Below are positions 43,061 to 51,940 of a DNA stretch of 64,000 nt, in pieces; positions within the stretch are counted from its first letter, which is position 1; each line of letters begins with the position of its first letter. Made by a program: the position numbers and the translations under genes. The stretch is taken from positions 1 through 64,000 of the forward strand of contig JAZHPA010000001.1 in assembly GCA_051024685.1 (NCBI GenBank). The letters are read 5' to 3'. The notes beneath the pieces were generated by a model, which saw nothing but the letters and a program-made list of their open reading frames with translations, was not told where the DNA came from and searched no databases. Origin of the DNA: UBA12545 sp051024685. GTDB lineage: Bacteria; Bacillota; DSM-521; Neomoorellales; Neomoorellaceae.

Positions 43061-43076
43061 AGCACTCTCTCCTTCT

Positions 43077-44984
43077 TTACTCGGGAAGTTTTCCCATGGC
43101 TTCCAGTTCTCTGGCTACCTCATCTAGCCCCAGCTCCACCAGCGTTTCCCGCTTAGGCCAGCTGGTCTTCGGATCCCAGTTATGCAGGGTATAGTAGGCA
43201 TCCAGCATTTCGTCCAGCTTTTCCTGGGAAAGGACGGTAGCTCCCTCTGGAAGGTCAGGAGCTGGCTCGTTCAGAAGGCGCCAGGGCGCGGTATCATCCT
43301 GTCGAGTGGCCCCTTCTCGAACGTTAAAGGCTTTTTCGATGGTAACTATCCTCCGCCCGGCCTTCATAATTTCTTCTTCGGACATTTCCAGGCCCGTAGC
43401 GGCGGCGAACAGCCGCGCCATCCGGTCCGGGGTAACCCCAAAGAGGGCCGTGGTGGTAAAAGCACAGAATCCCAGGCAATCGGTTACCGCGTAGCAATCT
43501 TCATGCCACCGAACGATTTCCGCCCTCTTCTCTGTCAAGTAAGGGTTGGCATATTTTTCATCGCCGGTGATGTCCTTAATGATCGCCCTGGCTTCCGGGC
43601 TAAGGCCAAATTCCGCAAAGGTCTCGGTATGCAGATGATCGGCTCCCCGCGGGTTGACTGCAAAGGCCAGAGCGTAAGCCATGGCCTTCCGAGTGTCCAC
43701 CCTGGACTGCTCCAGCCCCTTGACCTCTATCGCCCACTTCCAGGAATCCTGGCCCACTTGCCGGGCCGCCCGCCGGACACCCTCGGCCAGCAGATTGCCT
43801 AAACCCTCCCGGAAGGCGATTTGCCTGACCATCTCCACTACGGCTTCCCCGTTACCCCAGGTAAGCTCCAGACCGCCGGTATCCTTTTTGGTCAGAATCC
43901 CGCGTTCATAACATTCCATGGCCCAGGCTATTACATTACCCACGGAGATGGTGTCCATTCCGTAAATGTTACAGAGTTCATTGCCCTTCAGGATGTATTC
44001 CCACTCATACACACCGCAGCCGCAGCCCAGGGAGCCCAGGGTTTCCAGTTCCGGTCCGCCGGAATAGCATCCGGCATATCTGCCATGGTCCAGCTCCGTA
44101 TACCGGTGACAGCCCAGAATGCAGCTGTTGCAGCCTACCTTGCGCTTCAGGTACCGCTCAGCCAGGATTTGGCCGCTGATTTTTTCTAGATTGGGATGGG
44201 ACCCCCGGCGCCAGTTGTCGACGGCAAAGCCCCTCAGTTCATTCAAAGGGAGCACAGAACCCGAAGTGCCGTAGGCGTGCAGACCGCTGGCGCCCGAATC
44301 TGCCAGGAGCCCCTTCACGCACTCCTGTACCACCTTCCAGTAGGTTGCGGGGTCCTTTAGGGCTATTTCGCCGCTGCCCTTGACCGCGATAGCTTTCAGC
44401 TTCTTGGAACCCATCACGGCCCCCGCGCCTCCGCGGGCCGCCGTATTGTAAATGGAGCACATGACCCCGGCCATCCTGACCAGATTCTCTCCCGCCTGCC
44501 CAATGCAGGCCACCTCGATTTCCTCGCCCAGTTCCTCCCGCAATATTCTGGTTGTTTCGCGCACGTCTTTCCCCCACAGGTGGGCGGCGCTCCGTATTTC
44601 CACCCGGCCATCCTCGATGTAAATATAAACTGGCCGGGCAGCCGCCCCGTGAACTACCACGTGGTCATAACCAGCGTACCTTAGTTCTGTTCCCCAGTGG
44701 CCCCCCGAATTGGCCTTTAGGTACAGACCAGTAGCCGGGCTCTTGCAGGTAATGGTAGTTCGGCCGCTGGAAGGAGCGCCGGTGCCGCTGAGCTTCCCGG
44801 CGCCAAAGATAAGCACGTTCTCCGGCCCTAGGGGATCGATGCCGGGTTTGACCAGGTCCCAGAGGAGTTTCGCATTGATCCCCCGCGAGCCGAGAAAGGC
44901 AGCTTCCAGTTCCTTAGAGATCGGCTCGGTCCACGTCCTCCCCTCCGACAAATCCACATGTAGAATAACCTTCTCCTTGGTCAT
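43077..44984 (-). CDS. aor: Aldehyde:ferredoxin oxidoreductase (W enzyme), module B
   Basis: A 635-residue AOR catalytic subunit. I chose ATG 44984 (AGGAGGGGGAGCC upstream); the frame to 45209 overlaps the ferredoxin and is rejected. It has SSGRTTITCKSPATGLYLKA, ARGGAGAVMGSKKLKAIAVK, the Cys motif KVGCNSCILGCHRY and distal DCLGFCAF. The paralogue at 20623-22560 has the same architecture. A polyferredoxin is adjacent, but no FAD subunit, so electrons may go to free ferredoxin or to the neighbouring flavoprotein. Confidence 0.93.
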   Translation of the reverse strand: MTKEKVILHVDLSEGRTWTEPISKELEAAFLGSRGINAKLLWDLVKPGIDPLGPENVLIFGAGKLSGTGAPSSGRTTITCKSPATGLYLKANSGGHWGTELRYAGYDHVVVHGAAARPVYIYIEDGRVEIRSAAHLWGKDVRETTRILREELGEEIEVACIGQAGENLVRMAGVMCSIYNTAARGGAGAVMGSKKLKAIAVKGSGEIALKDPATYWKVVQECVKGLLADSGASGLHAYGTSGSVLPLNELRGFAVDNWRRGSHPNLEKISGQILAERYLKRKVGCNSCILGCHRYTELDHGRYAGCYSGGPELETLGSLGCGCGVYEWEYILKGNELCNIYGMDTISVGNVIAWAMECYERGILTKKDTGGLELTWGNGEAVVEMVRQIAFREGLGNLLAEGVRRAARQVGQDSWKWAIEVKGLEQSRVDTRKAMAYALAFAVNPRGADHLHTETFAEFGLSPEARAIIKDITGDEKYANPYLTEKRAEIVRWHEDCYAVTDCLGFCAFTTTALFGVTPDRMARLFAAATGLEMSEEEIMKAGRRIVTIEKAFNVREGATRQDDTAPWRLLNEPAPDLPEGATVLSQEKLDEMLDAYYTLHNWDPKTSWPKRETLVELGLDEVARELEAMGKLPE

Positions 44985-45003
44985 GGCTCCCCCTCCTATT
45001 GCC

Positions 45004-45414
45004 TTAGCTCTCGTACCGAATGGCCTGCGGGAGCTGGCACATGGTGACGCACGCAGGTTCTCCTCCGCAAAGGTTGCACTTAAAGGCCACTCCTCTGTCG
45101 GCGTCAAAAAAGATGGCACCATGCGGGCACGCTTCCATACACAGCTGGCAACCGGTACACTCGTCGCTGAAGAGAAGAACTTCGTTTCGTTCGTTTCTCC
45201 GGATGGCACTCACCGGGCACGCATCCATGCAGGGTGCCTCATCGCATTGCCGGCACAGGATGGGGGTGGCTTCCTCAATCTCCTCCTTCTTCTTGATCCG
45301 GATACGCGCCTTACGGTAGCTGGGCGCTTTTTCCTGCACTAAGGAGCAAACCATCATGCAGGCTTTGCAGCCGGTACAATTCTCGGGAGCCACCACTATC
45401 TTCCCCACTGTCAC
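45004..45414 (-). CDS. Polyferredoxin, module B AOR partner
   Basis: A 136-residue protein with four [4Fe-4S] motifs: CTGCKACMMVC, CRQCDEAPCMDACPVSA, CTGCQLCMEACPHGA and CNLCGGEPACVTMC. The GTG start has AAGGAGGCT upstream. It immediately precedes the AOR gene (20-bp gap), and the family is the HycB/AorA type of electron-transfer subunit. Confidence 0.9.
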   Translation of the reverse strand: MTVGKIVVAPENCTGCKACMMVCSLVQEKAPSYRKARIRIKKKEEIEEATPILCRQCDEAPCMDACPVSAIRRNERNEVLLFSDECTGCQLCMEACPHGAIFFDADRGVAFKCNLCGGEPACVTMCQLPQAIRYES

Positions 45415-45486
45415 AGCCTCCTTTGTTCTATGTCCTCACCCGCAAGCAAGCGTCCGCGTTCACCCAGGAAGCCGTACTTTATACTT

Positions 45487-46218
45487 TTAACCCTGGACGC
45501 GATCCAGAAAAGGCCGATAAATGGGATCCTGCTTTAGCCGTTCGCTTAACGCCTGGCCGCCAGCCTTGAGGATCATGGCCAGTTCGGCCGCCCTGCGCCC
45601 GATGGCAGCCGCCCCGCGCAGCGCCACCCTCATGTCCAGGCTCCCGTCATTCTCCTTACTCTCCAGCACATTCCGGCCCCCTTCATTATAGGTCCAGGCT
45701 GCAGCGCCGATATAGGTCTCCCACATGTCGCCCGTCACCGGCACACATCCCATTACCAGGGCGTGGTTGATAATATCGGTAATGGTATGCTCCTGGCCTG
45801 AGAACAGGTGGGCACCCTGAGCAATGGCACCAACTACCTTCAGGCTTTTGGGTAGGGTAGCCTCCCCCTCAAAGAGGCTGGCATAGCGACCGAACAGGCT
45901 GTTACCTAGCCGGTCGATAAAGGCCTTAAGCTGGGCTGGAATGCCCATATGGTACACCGGTACCGAGTAAATAATGGCATCTGCCTCGAGCCACTTTTCC
46001 CTTAGCTCCTGAAAATCATCTTTTAAGATGCACTCACCTTGCTTTTCGCCACACCGTGAACAACCTATGCAAGGTGCAAATTTTTTCCCCCGAATGGAGT
46101 ACAGCTCGGTTACCACTTCACCTGGTGCAACCTGCTGGGCAGCTGCCAGGGCTTTCTCCAGGAGATACTGGCTGTTCCCCTTCCTGGGGCTTCCACAGAT
46201 ACCCAAAACCTTTATCAT
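45487..46218 (-). CDS. Iron-sulfur flavoprotein / NADPH-dependent FMN reductase family
   Basis: About 243 residues with a flavodoxin-like N-terminus MIKVLGICGSPRKGNSQYLL and a Cys cluster CIGCSRCGEKQGEC that could hold an [4Fe-4S] cluster, as in archaeal and clostridial Isf proteins. FMN-binding loop VYHMGIPAQLKAFIDRLGN is clear. I chose ATG 46218 (AGGAGGGGACCG upstream). It lies between the class-V aminotransferase and polyferredoxin, so it may accept electrons from the AOR. Confidence 0.85.
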   Translation of the reverse strand: MIKVLGICGSPRKGNSQYLLEKALAAAQQVAPGEVVTELYSIRGKKFAPCIGCSRCGEKQGECILKDDFQELREKWLEADAIIYSVPVYHMGIPAQLKAFIDRLGNSLFGRYASLFEGEATLPKSLKVVGAIAQGAHLFSGQEHTITDIINHALVMGCVPVTGDMWETYIGAAAWTYNEGGRNVLESKENDGSLDMRVALRGAAAIGRRAAELAMILKAGGQALSERLKQDPIYRPFLDRVQG

Positions 46219-46261
46219 TCGGTCCCCTCCTAACCGCACATTAACTGATACCACTTCTGAA

Positions 46262-47365
46262 CTAGCGGTGTTGTTTTAGGAAATCCCCCAGAGCTTCCAG
46301 GAAACTTTCGGCCGCTTCCAGGGTAGCCATGGCCCCCATATGACCTACTCTAAAGGTGTCTTCCTTGTGCGGGCCCAGGCCCCCGCTTATATAAATCTCA
46401 TGCTTTTCCTTTAGAAAGGAAACAATCTCCTCCGCCTTAACGCCCGGCGGGCACTTAACTGTCGTAACTAGAGGGAGCGGTTCTCCCTGCGCCAGCGTTG
46501 CCAAGCCCAGAGCAGCCACTCCTTCCCTGATACGCCGGGCAACTTGCTCATGCCGCTGGAACCGCTGCTTGAGCCCTTCCTGGTATATCTGATCCAGGCT
46601 CACTTTCAGGGCCCGCACGTTGTTTACCGCCATGGTGATGCCATAGGGCTGGAAACGGCCTTGCTTCTCCTCGAATTCCTGCCAAACCTGAAGATTAAGG
46701 TACCATCCCACCGGAGGGGATTTGCGGGCGGCGAGGAATCCTTGCGCCCTTTGGCTCAGAGCGATGATGGCCAGTCCCGGTGGCGCCGAAAGACCCTTCT
46801 GCGAGGCGGTTACACACACATCCACGCCCCAGTCATCCATTAAAAACTCCATTCCTCCTACCGAACACACAGCGTCTACAAAAAGGGGGATACCCCGTCG
46901 GCAAGTAATTTCCCCAATTTCTTTAATGGGGTTAACCACGCCGGTAGAAGTTTCACCGTGCACTACTGCTAATGCCTTTACATCTCTTTCCTCTTCGAGA
47001 ACTTTTTCTACCAAGGCCGGGTCAGCCGGCTTGCCCCATTGCTCTTTAATCCGCACCACCTGAATGCCGTAGGTCTGGGCAATCCAGGCGATCCGTTCAC
47101 CAAAAAAGCCATTATCCACCACCAGCATTTTTTCGCCCGGGCCTGCCAGGGCATTTACAGCCACCTCTATTCCCGCGTGGCCCGAACCTACAGTTAAATA
47201 CACTTTCTCTTTAGTCCCCAGCAAAGGTTTAAGGTTATCCCTTGTCTCGTTGTATTCCCGAACCCACTCTTCCCCGTAGTGAGGAACCATCGGCTGGCTC
47301 ATAGCCGCCTGTACCTCTGGGGTTAAAGCGCAGGGACCGGGTATCATCAACAGCGGCTTCTCCAT
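46262..47365 (-). CDS. Class-V aminotransferase, module B (AGXT-like)
   Basis: A 367-residue PLP aminotransferase of the alanine-glyoxylate/serine-pyruvate group. LMIPGPCALTPEVQAAM opens it, GSGHAGIEVAVNALAGPGEK binds PLP phosphate, VDAVCSVGGMEF holds the PLP-ring Asp, and TASQKGLSAPPGLAII carries the catalytic Lys. It is paralogous in family to the aminotransferase at 31792-33009. Its product may be a 2-oxoacid or an aldehyde-bearing intermediate for the AOR; this is an inference from gene order. Confidence 0.9.
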   Translation of the reverse strand: MEKPLLMIPGPCALTPEVQAAMSQPMVPHYGEEWVREYNETRDNLKPLLGTKEKVYLTVGSGHAGIEVAVNALAGPGEKMLVVDNGFFGERIAWIAQTYGIQVVRIKEQWGKPADPALVEKVLEEERDVKALAVVHGETSTGVVNPIKEIGEITCRRGIPLFVDAVCSVGGMEFLMDDWGVDVCVTASQKGLSAPPGLAIIALSQRAQGFLAARKSPPVGWYLNLQVWQEFEEKQGRFQPYGITMAVNNVRALKVSLDQIYQEGLKQRFQRHEQVARRIREGVAALGLATLAQGEPLPLVTTVKCPPGVKAEEIVSFLKEKHEIYISGGLGPHKEDTFRVGHMGAMATLEAAESFLEALGDFLKQHR

Positions 47366-47409
47366 TGCATCTACCTCCCGAGTGGAACCCGCAAACCCTA
47401 ACTAGCCCC

Positions 47410-47502
47410 TCAATCCTCCTTCAGCCGACCGGTGGCAGTCAGGCCAACAGCTGCCAGGATGATAAGCCCCTTCGAAATATCCTGGAAGAATACTGTACGT
47501 CC
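47410..47502 (-). pseudogene. C-terminal remnant of a sugar ABC permease (RbsC-like)
   Basis: The leftward frame encodes TVFFQDISKGLIILAAVGLT followed by ATGRLKED and a stop at 47410. This matches the end of RbsC/AraH-type sugar permeases (pattern WQ..VKGLIILLAV...). It is cut off exactly where repeat copy 4 begins, so the rest of the gene was probably lost on or after insertion of that repeat. Confidence 0.6.
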
Positions 47503-47753
47503 CGCAAGTTTTTATTCCGCGCCTGCTTGGCTTTCGCTCGCTCCAGAAACCCTCGCGGGCCAAACTAGCGCTCGGCCTCAAGCTCCAACGGGGTTCCCGG
47601 CCCAATCGGCATCCTTGCCGATGGGCCGGTCTCGGACATCCTATCCTCGACCCCGCCTCCGCTTTCGGCCGAAGCTTAAAGCTTAGGCTAGCCGCTCGGG
47701 TTTAGTCGCTCGTTTTCAAGTCCAAGCAGGCCTCCCCAGCCAAAAGTGGGGAT
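47503..47753 (-). repeat. Dispersed ~255-bp snap-back repeat, copy 4
   Basis: The inverse orientation of copy 3 and its nearest relative. On the leftward strand it starts ATCCCCACTTTTGGCTGGGG and then AGGCCTGCTTGG. It contains the invariant GTCCGAGACCGG core and an almost perfect hairpin, CCGGCCCATCGGC-AAGGAT-GCCGATTGGGCCGG. It separates the class-V aminotransferase and permease remnant from the DgoK gene and interrupts module B. Confidence 0.82.
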
Positions 47754-47791
47754 ACGCCAGGTTATTGAACCCTTGAACTACACCAGGTTTC

Positions 47792-48814
47792 TCATGATTT
47801 AACCGCCACCCTTCCTGCCCTTTCCAAGTAATACAGCCCAATCTTCCTTGCCCCGGCGGTGGTAGACATCTCCACCGTCTCATCATCCAGCATTACGAGT
47901 TTGCCTTTAACCTCCGGCTCCTCCGCCAGCAAGGTATATAAGGCCTGCCTCAAGGGCGACGGGCCACCTATCACGACCTTGTCCTGCCTGTTAAGGGCGC
48001 AGGCCCTGCTGTTTTTCATAGCAATTAAATCCTGCCCCAGGATCACCCCCAGAAGGAAATTGGCCCTCTGATCCCCATCCGCAGGCATAAACTGGCTCAT
48101 TATCCTGGTGGAAAAACAACCCCGGGTGAGGCCCACCTGGCGCGATATGGCTGCACCTTTGACAATCATGTCCGGGTCCAGACGGGAAACAAGGTTTTGA
48201 GGAATAGAGTCGGCCAGGATGGTCTTGGTAGCCAGGGTGCTGAATATTTCTCCCGCCATGGTAGTGAGGCAGCCCGCAATCTGGTTATGTTCATTTATTT
48301 TGATAATCTTGGTATGAGAGCCCGGTAAGATCATGGTGAGGGGCCCTCTTAGGGATAGGAGTTCGAGAATGCCCAGGGCTTCCGTTTCCTCCCCCCTCAT
48401 GATGTCCATAGCTTCCAGGTTCTCAGCTTCTTCCTCAACGTGACAATTGTTCTTAATTCCCGGAATAAAAAGGATGGGGGCATTGATAAGTTCATGTATC
48501 CTGACCAGGCGACTCGCCGCGGCCAGTTCTTCCACGCCCGCAGGAGTGCTTATATGAGGTATTTCATAGATTCCCACGTTGGAGGTGATCATGCCCGAGG
48601 CGGTCACTAATTCCAAATCTTCCTCCTTAATCCCCGCCGCCTCCAGGGCCTCCTGCATGGCCCGGCGCAGCCCATCAAACAAAGCCTTTTTTGATCCGCT
48701 AATAGCCGCATTGCGCACTCCTACAGGCGCGTGGACCTTCCCTATTACTTTGTCATCCCTTAAAACTCTTACCCGCGTGTTGGTTGTACCACCATCTATC
48801 GTCATGAACAGCAA
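47792..48814 (-). CDS. dgoK: 2-dehydro-3-deoxygalactonokinase
   Basis: An ATP-dependent kinase of 2-keto-3-deoxygalactonate, DgoK family, 340 residues. It starts MLFMTIDGGTTNTRVRVLRD (phosphate-1 motif) and contains EDLELVTASGMITSNVGIYE and LTMILPGSHTKIIKINE (family signature). ATG 48814. It pairs with the KDPG-type aldolase 49 bp upstream (likely KDPGal aldolase), which would complete 2-keto-3-deoxygalactonate breakdown. Confidence 0.92.
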   Translation of the reverse strand: MLFMTIDGGTTNTRVRVLRDDKVIGKVHAPVGVRNAAISGSKKALFDGLRRAMQEALEAAGIKEEDLELVTASGMITSNVGIYEIPHISTPAGVEELAAASRLVRIHELINAPILFIPGIKNNCHVEEEAENLEAMDIMRGEETEALGILELLSLRGPLTMILPGSHTKIIKINEHNQIAGCLTTMAGEIFSTLATKTILADSIPQNLVSRLDPDMIVKGAAISRQVGLTRGCFSTRIMSQFMPADGDQRANFLLGVILGQDLIAMKNSRACALNRQDKVVIGGPSPLRQALYTLLAEEPEVKGKLVMLDDETVEMSTTAGARKIGLYYLERAGRVAVKS

Positions 48815-48863
48815 GGTCTACCATCCTTACCTCTCCATTGAAATCTCGGCGATGTCGGTCCAG

Positions 48864-49520
48864 TTACTCACCGACCAGTTGCTTAAACTGTTGTGCGAGT
48901 TCTGCCAGTCTCGGCCAGTCGCCTTTTGCCAGTATATCACGGGGTGTCAGGGAGGAACCAACCCCCAAGGCCTTGGCTCCGGCCTCCAGGAAGGCCCGCC
49001 CATTTTCCAGGGTAACCCCGCCCACAGCAGCTAAAGGTATTTCGGGCAGAGGCCCGCGCATTTCCCGGAAGAAGGAAACGCCCAGACTGCTCGCTGGGAA
49101 AACTTTGACAATGTCAGCTCCTAACCTATACGCTTGGTGAATCTCTGTGGGCGAAAAAGCACCTGGTATCACTACTACATTCAATTCCTTACATGTTTGC
49201 ACAACCTCGGGCAACATGGTAGGTGTAACAATAAATCTGGCTCCTGCTTCTATTGCCTGCCGGGCCGCTTCGGCCGAAGTGACCGTGCCGGCGCCGAGCA
49301 ACATGTCTTGGCCATACCTTTCAACTAGTGTTGACAGCAGACGAATGGCTGCAGGACTGTTTAAAGTCACTTCGGCCACTCTTATCTGCGATTCCAGGAA
49401 AATATCGGCAACTCTTAAAAGTTTCTCTTCCTCGATGTTCCTAAGTATTGCTATCAATTTCTCCCGTAAAATCATTTGGGTTATTTCTTCTTTTTTCTCT
49501 AGTTTTTCCACCCTCTCCAT
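48864..49520 (-). CDS. eda: KDPG/KDPGal aldolase (Eda family), module B
   Basis: A 218-residue class-I aldolase with RVAEVTLNSPAAIRLL (catalytic Glu), GADIVKVFPASSLG (Schiff-base Lys) and IPLAAVGGVTLENG (phosphate loop). The ATG has GAGGAGGAT upstream. It is first in the leftward module B and is paired with DgoK. Aldolases of this family also take 4-hydroxy-2-oxoglutarate, giving glyoxylate, which would suit the class-V aminotransferase downstream. Confidence 0.9.
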   Translation of the reverse strand: MERVEKLEKKEEITQMILREKLIAILRNIEEEKLLRVADIFLESQIRVAEVTLNSPAAIRLLSTLVERYGQDMLLGAGTVTSAEAARQAIEAGARFIVTPTMLPEVVQTCKELNVVVIPGAFSPTEIHQAYRLGADIVKVFPASSLGVSFFREMRGPLPEIPLAAVGGVTLENGRAFLEAGAKALGVGSSLTPRDILAKGDWPRLAELAQQFKQLVGE

Positions 49521-50039
49521 ATCCTCCTCATCCTCGATATTTGCAACTAGTCTGTTGCATTCAGCGTAATGTTCCCATGATTCACCAGCCGGCGCATTCC
49601 CGCTGCGAGGGCAGGCCTTCCATTACGTGCAGGGTGCCTGGCACTGATTGTATGCTTTTGAGCACCGGGGACGATCTTGTTGCATAATACACAACGATGT
49701 TGCTTATCTTATTATAAAGATTCAACGTCCATCCCCAAAATCCTTCTCAACCTAGGGAAATTTTTTTCGTGTTTCCCGCTGCCAAAGCTTTCTACATTAA
49801 AACCGGGCGGGCTGGCAAATATCCTAGTAAGCGTCAAATATAACCTACCTTGGCATTGTGCTAGAGTTTAAGGGATAATCTTCCTCAGAAAACTAACTGA
49901 GGAGGATTTTCCCTTATTTCTTACCCCTGCTTCCCCAGGTCATAGACAGTATCTTAACGTATATAAGGGGCGAAAGGATGCTGGTACCGGTGATGTCCCA
50001 TAGCTCGTAGAATTTCGGTGACGCTCCTTTTCTTCGTTT
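49521..50039. other. Upstream region of module B, no gene
   Basis: About 520 bp without a recognised gene. It should contain the module B promoter. Visible features are a short TTGCA-N8-TTGCA direct repeat just upstream of the KDPG aldolase (leftward), a GTGCCTGGCAC palindrome near 49630, and an imperfect 19-bp hairpin (about 49870-49919: AAGGGATAATCTTCCTCAG against CTGAGGAGGATTTTCCCTT). The hairpin lies about 120 bp from the transposase remnant and may be an IS end or a terminator. Confidence 0.4.
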
Positions 50040-51288
50040 TTAGGCCATTTTCGTGGTGCTGGATGATTCTGGAGTTACCTCACGTTCAAGAGCCGCCGCC
50101 AGCATCGGTAGCAAGCGGTACCCCTTGACCCGGTTGAACCCCTTCTCAGCTGCGAGCAACCCCGCCGACGACCACCGCAGCACCTGCCGTCCGTTGCGCC
50201 ACCGTTTCACGTTGTGAGCGTAGCCTCTTACTTTGTCGAAGGCGCTTTCAATGCAGTTGGTGGATCTCACGACTACGGGCCAGAAGCTCTGGCAGCCCCA
50301 ACCGGACTACGGTGAGGGTCTCCTCCAGCCCCTCCCGCAGACTTGCCGCCGCTCCGGGATAGCGAACCTCTAGCTCGTCGGCCAGCCTCTTGAGCATCCT
50401 CAGGGCGCTGCCGTAGTCGGTTTGCCGCCAGGCAGCATCAAGCTTTTTGCCCACTGCCTCGCGCTCTTTTTCCGGCAGGTGCTCCAGTACGTTGCGCTTC
50501 TTGTGGACCTGGCAGCGCTGCACCACCGCCGCTTGACCCAGTACATCCCTTACTGCCGCCCTCAGAACCTTGGAGCCGTCGATTACTACCAGCATTCCCC
50601 GGTCTACTTCAAGCCCCCGACCTACCAGGTCCTCCAGGAGCGCCCTACAGACGGTGGCATTCTCGGTGGCCCCTTCCCACAGGCCCAGGACCTGCTTTTT
50701 GCCTTCGCCGGTGATGCCCAGGGCCACCACTACTGTGTGTTCGCCCATGGCCACGCCGTCTAATACCAGAACCAGGTACCGTTCTCCCTTAAGGGGCCTG
50801 GTTAACAACTCCCGGAGGGCCTTGCTGGCCAGGGTGGTAAACCGCCGGCTGACGCTGCTCTTAGCCGTTCCCCGGGCCATAACCTCGGTTGCCTACCGGT
50901 TCTAGCCCTACCTGGTAGCTGCGGCAGGATAATCCGTACAGCAGTCTCTCGAAGCAGGCCTGGGTAAACAGGCTCTCGTCCTGAAACGCCTCGTAGCTCT
51001 TAAGCCTTACTTCCCGCCCGTCCTTGGTGCAAACCCGGGGCCGGCGCACAACCGCTTTGTGCCCGCCTAGGACCACGCTGCCCTCTCGGTACCGTGCCGC
51101 CACGCCCACCGGTCGCTGAGGTGTTTGCCTCTGGGCCCAACTACCTCCTCAACTTCTGCCTCCATCATGGCTCGCAGGACCTCAAGCCCCACTGCCACCG
51201 AAAACGCCAGCAACCCTTCCTTGGTTGCCCCAAGCAGTTCTCCTAGGGCGAGCTCCACTCTTTCTGGGAGCTTTGGGCCGTCACCCAA
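50040..51288 (-). mobile_element. Degenerate IS256-type (mutator) transposase
   Basis: Leftward, a full-length transposase of about 415 codons is spread over four overlapping frames, so it carries about three frameshifts. Order: N-terminal ELLGATKEGLLAFSVAVGLE (51067-51288), HKAVVRRPRVCTKDGREV (50861-51109), the catalytic part with VLVLDGVAMGEHTVVVALGI, VIDGSKVLRAAV and VQRCQVHKKRNVLEHL (50248-50880), and the C-terminal NCIESAFDKVRGYAHNVKRW with the catalytic Glu (50040-50270). DDE residues are still readable. Terminal inverted repeats were not identified with confidence, so element ends are unknown. It is non-functional as written. Confidence 0.85.
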
Positions 51289-51394
51289 AAACCTATGGCC
51301 GTCAACGCCTATCTTGTGGTATACTGCCTTCGGTGGCGGTTACCTCCCTTGGATTATGTTGGTTACCCCTGTTATACCACAGGGGCTTGAGGAG

Positions 51395-51794
51395 CCGCCA
51401 CCTCCATTTTCTACGACGTTTGAGACAATGCCGCTGGTACCTGCGAGGCCGGAAACGGAATCCTTATTGTTCCTTACGCCCCAGGGCAGGAAACTTAGCG
51501 GGCAGTGGTGAATAACCTCTTAAAGTCTCTATGTGCGAAGGCGGGAATACCTAAAAAATTACCTCCCACTGCCTGCGGCACAGCTTCGCCACCAACCTCT
51601 GGAAAAATGGTGCCGATATAGCCGAGATCAAGGAACTCCTTAACCATGCCTCCATCACTACCACGCAACTTTACGTGCACACGTTGCCGCGGTGGGATCT
51701 ACGGAAGGTGATCTGTGACAACCCGCTGGCAAAAATCGTGGGGAATTTCTGGAGCAGGCAATTCATGATGGCAGATGACAGAAACAAATTATAA
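51395..51794 (+). pseudogene. Broken tyrosine recombinase (integrase) C-terminus
   Basis: Rightward, three frames must be joined. An early part reads LLFLTPQGRKLSGQW (about 51460-51511). A second reads NNLLKSLCAKAGIPKK (51515-51560). A third reads HCLRHSFATNLWKNGADIAE, then IKELLNHASITTTQLYVHTL, ending at a stop at 51794. The last contains the catalytic H-x-x-R, the His and the nucleophilic Tyr of XerC/D-type recombinases. At least two frameshifts and loss of the N-terminal half make it inactive. It flanks the dead IS256-type transposase. Confidence 0.8.
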
Positions 51795-51846
51795 GCGGGC
51801 AGGTGGCTGGGTCCAGTAACGGTTGCCCATTGGGCTCCTGCCCGCC
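51795..51846. terminator. Hairpin after the recombinase remnant
   Basis: GCGGGCAGG (51795-51803) pairs with CCTGCCCGC (51838-51846) around a 34-base loop, starting directly after the recombinase stop. CATTATTTCC follows rightward. The large loop makes it a weak terminator or a remnant inverted repeat. Confidence 0.4.
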
Positions 51847-51940
51847 ATTATTTCCCGCAATTATTTTTTTGAGGCGGCCTCTGGACGCACAAGGATTAAA
51901 AGCCTCAAAACACCGGTGAAGCGCTTTTGTCTGCCCCAAG

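Noticed and set aside
44985..45209. N-terminal extension of the module B AOR
   Set aside because: It lies inside the ferredoxin gene in another frame; ATG 44984 with AGGAGGGGG is convincing.
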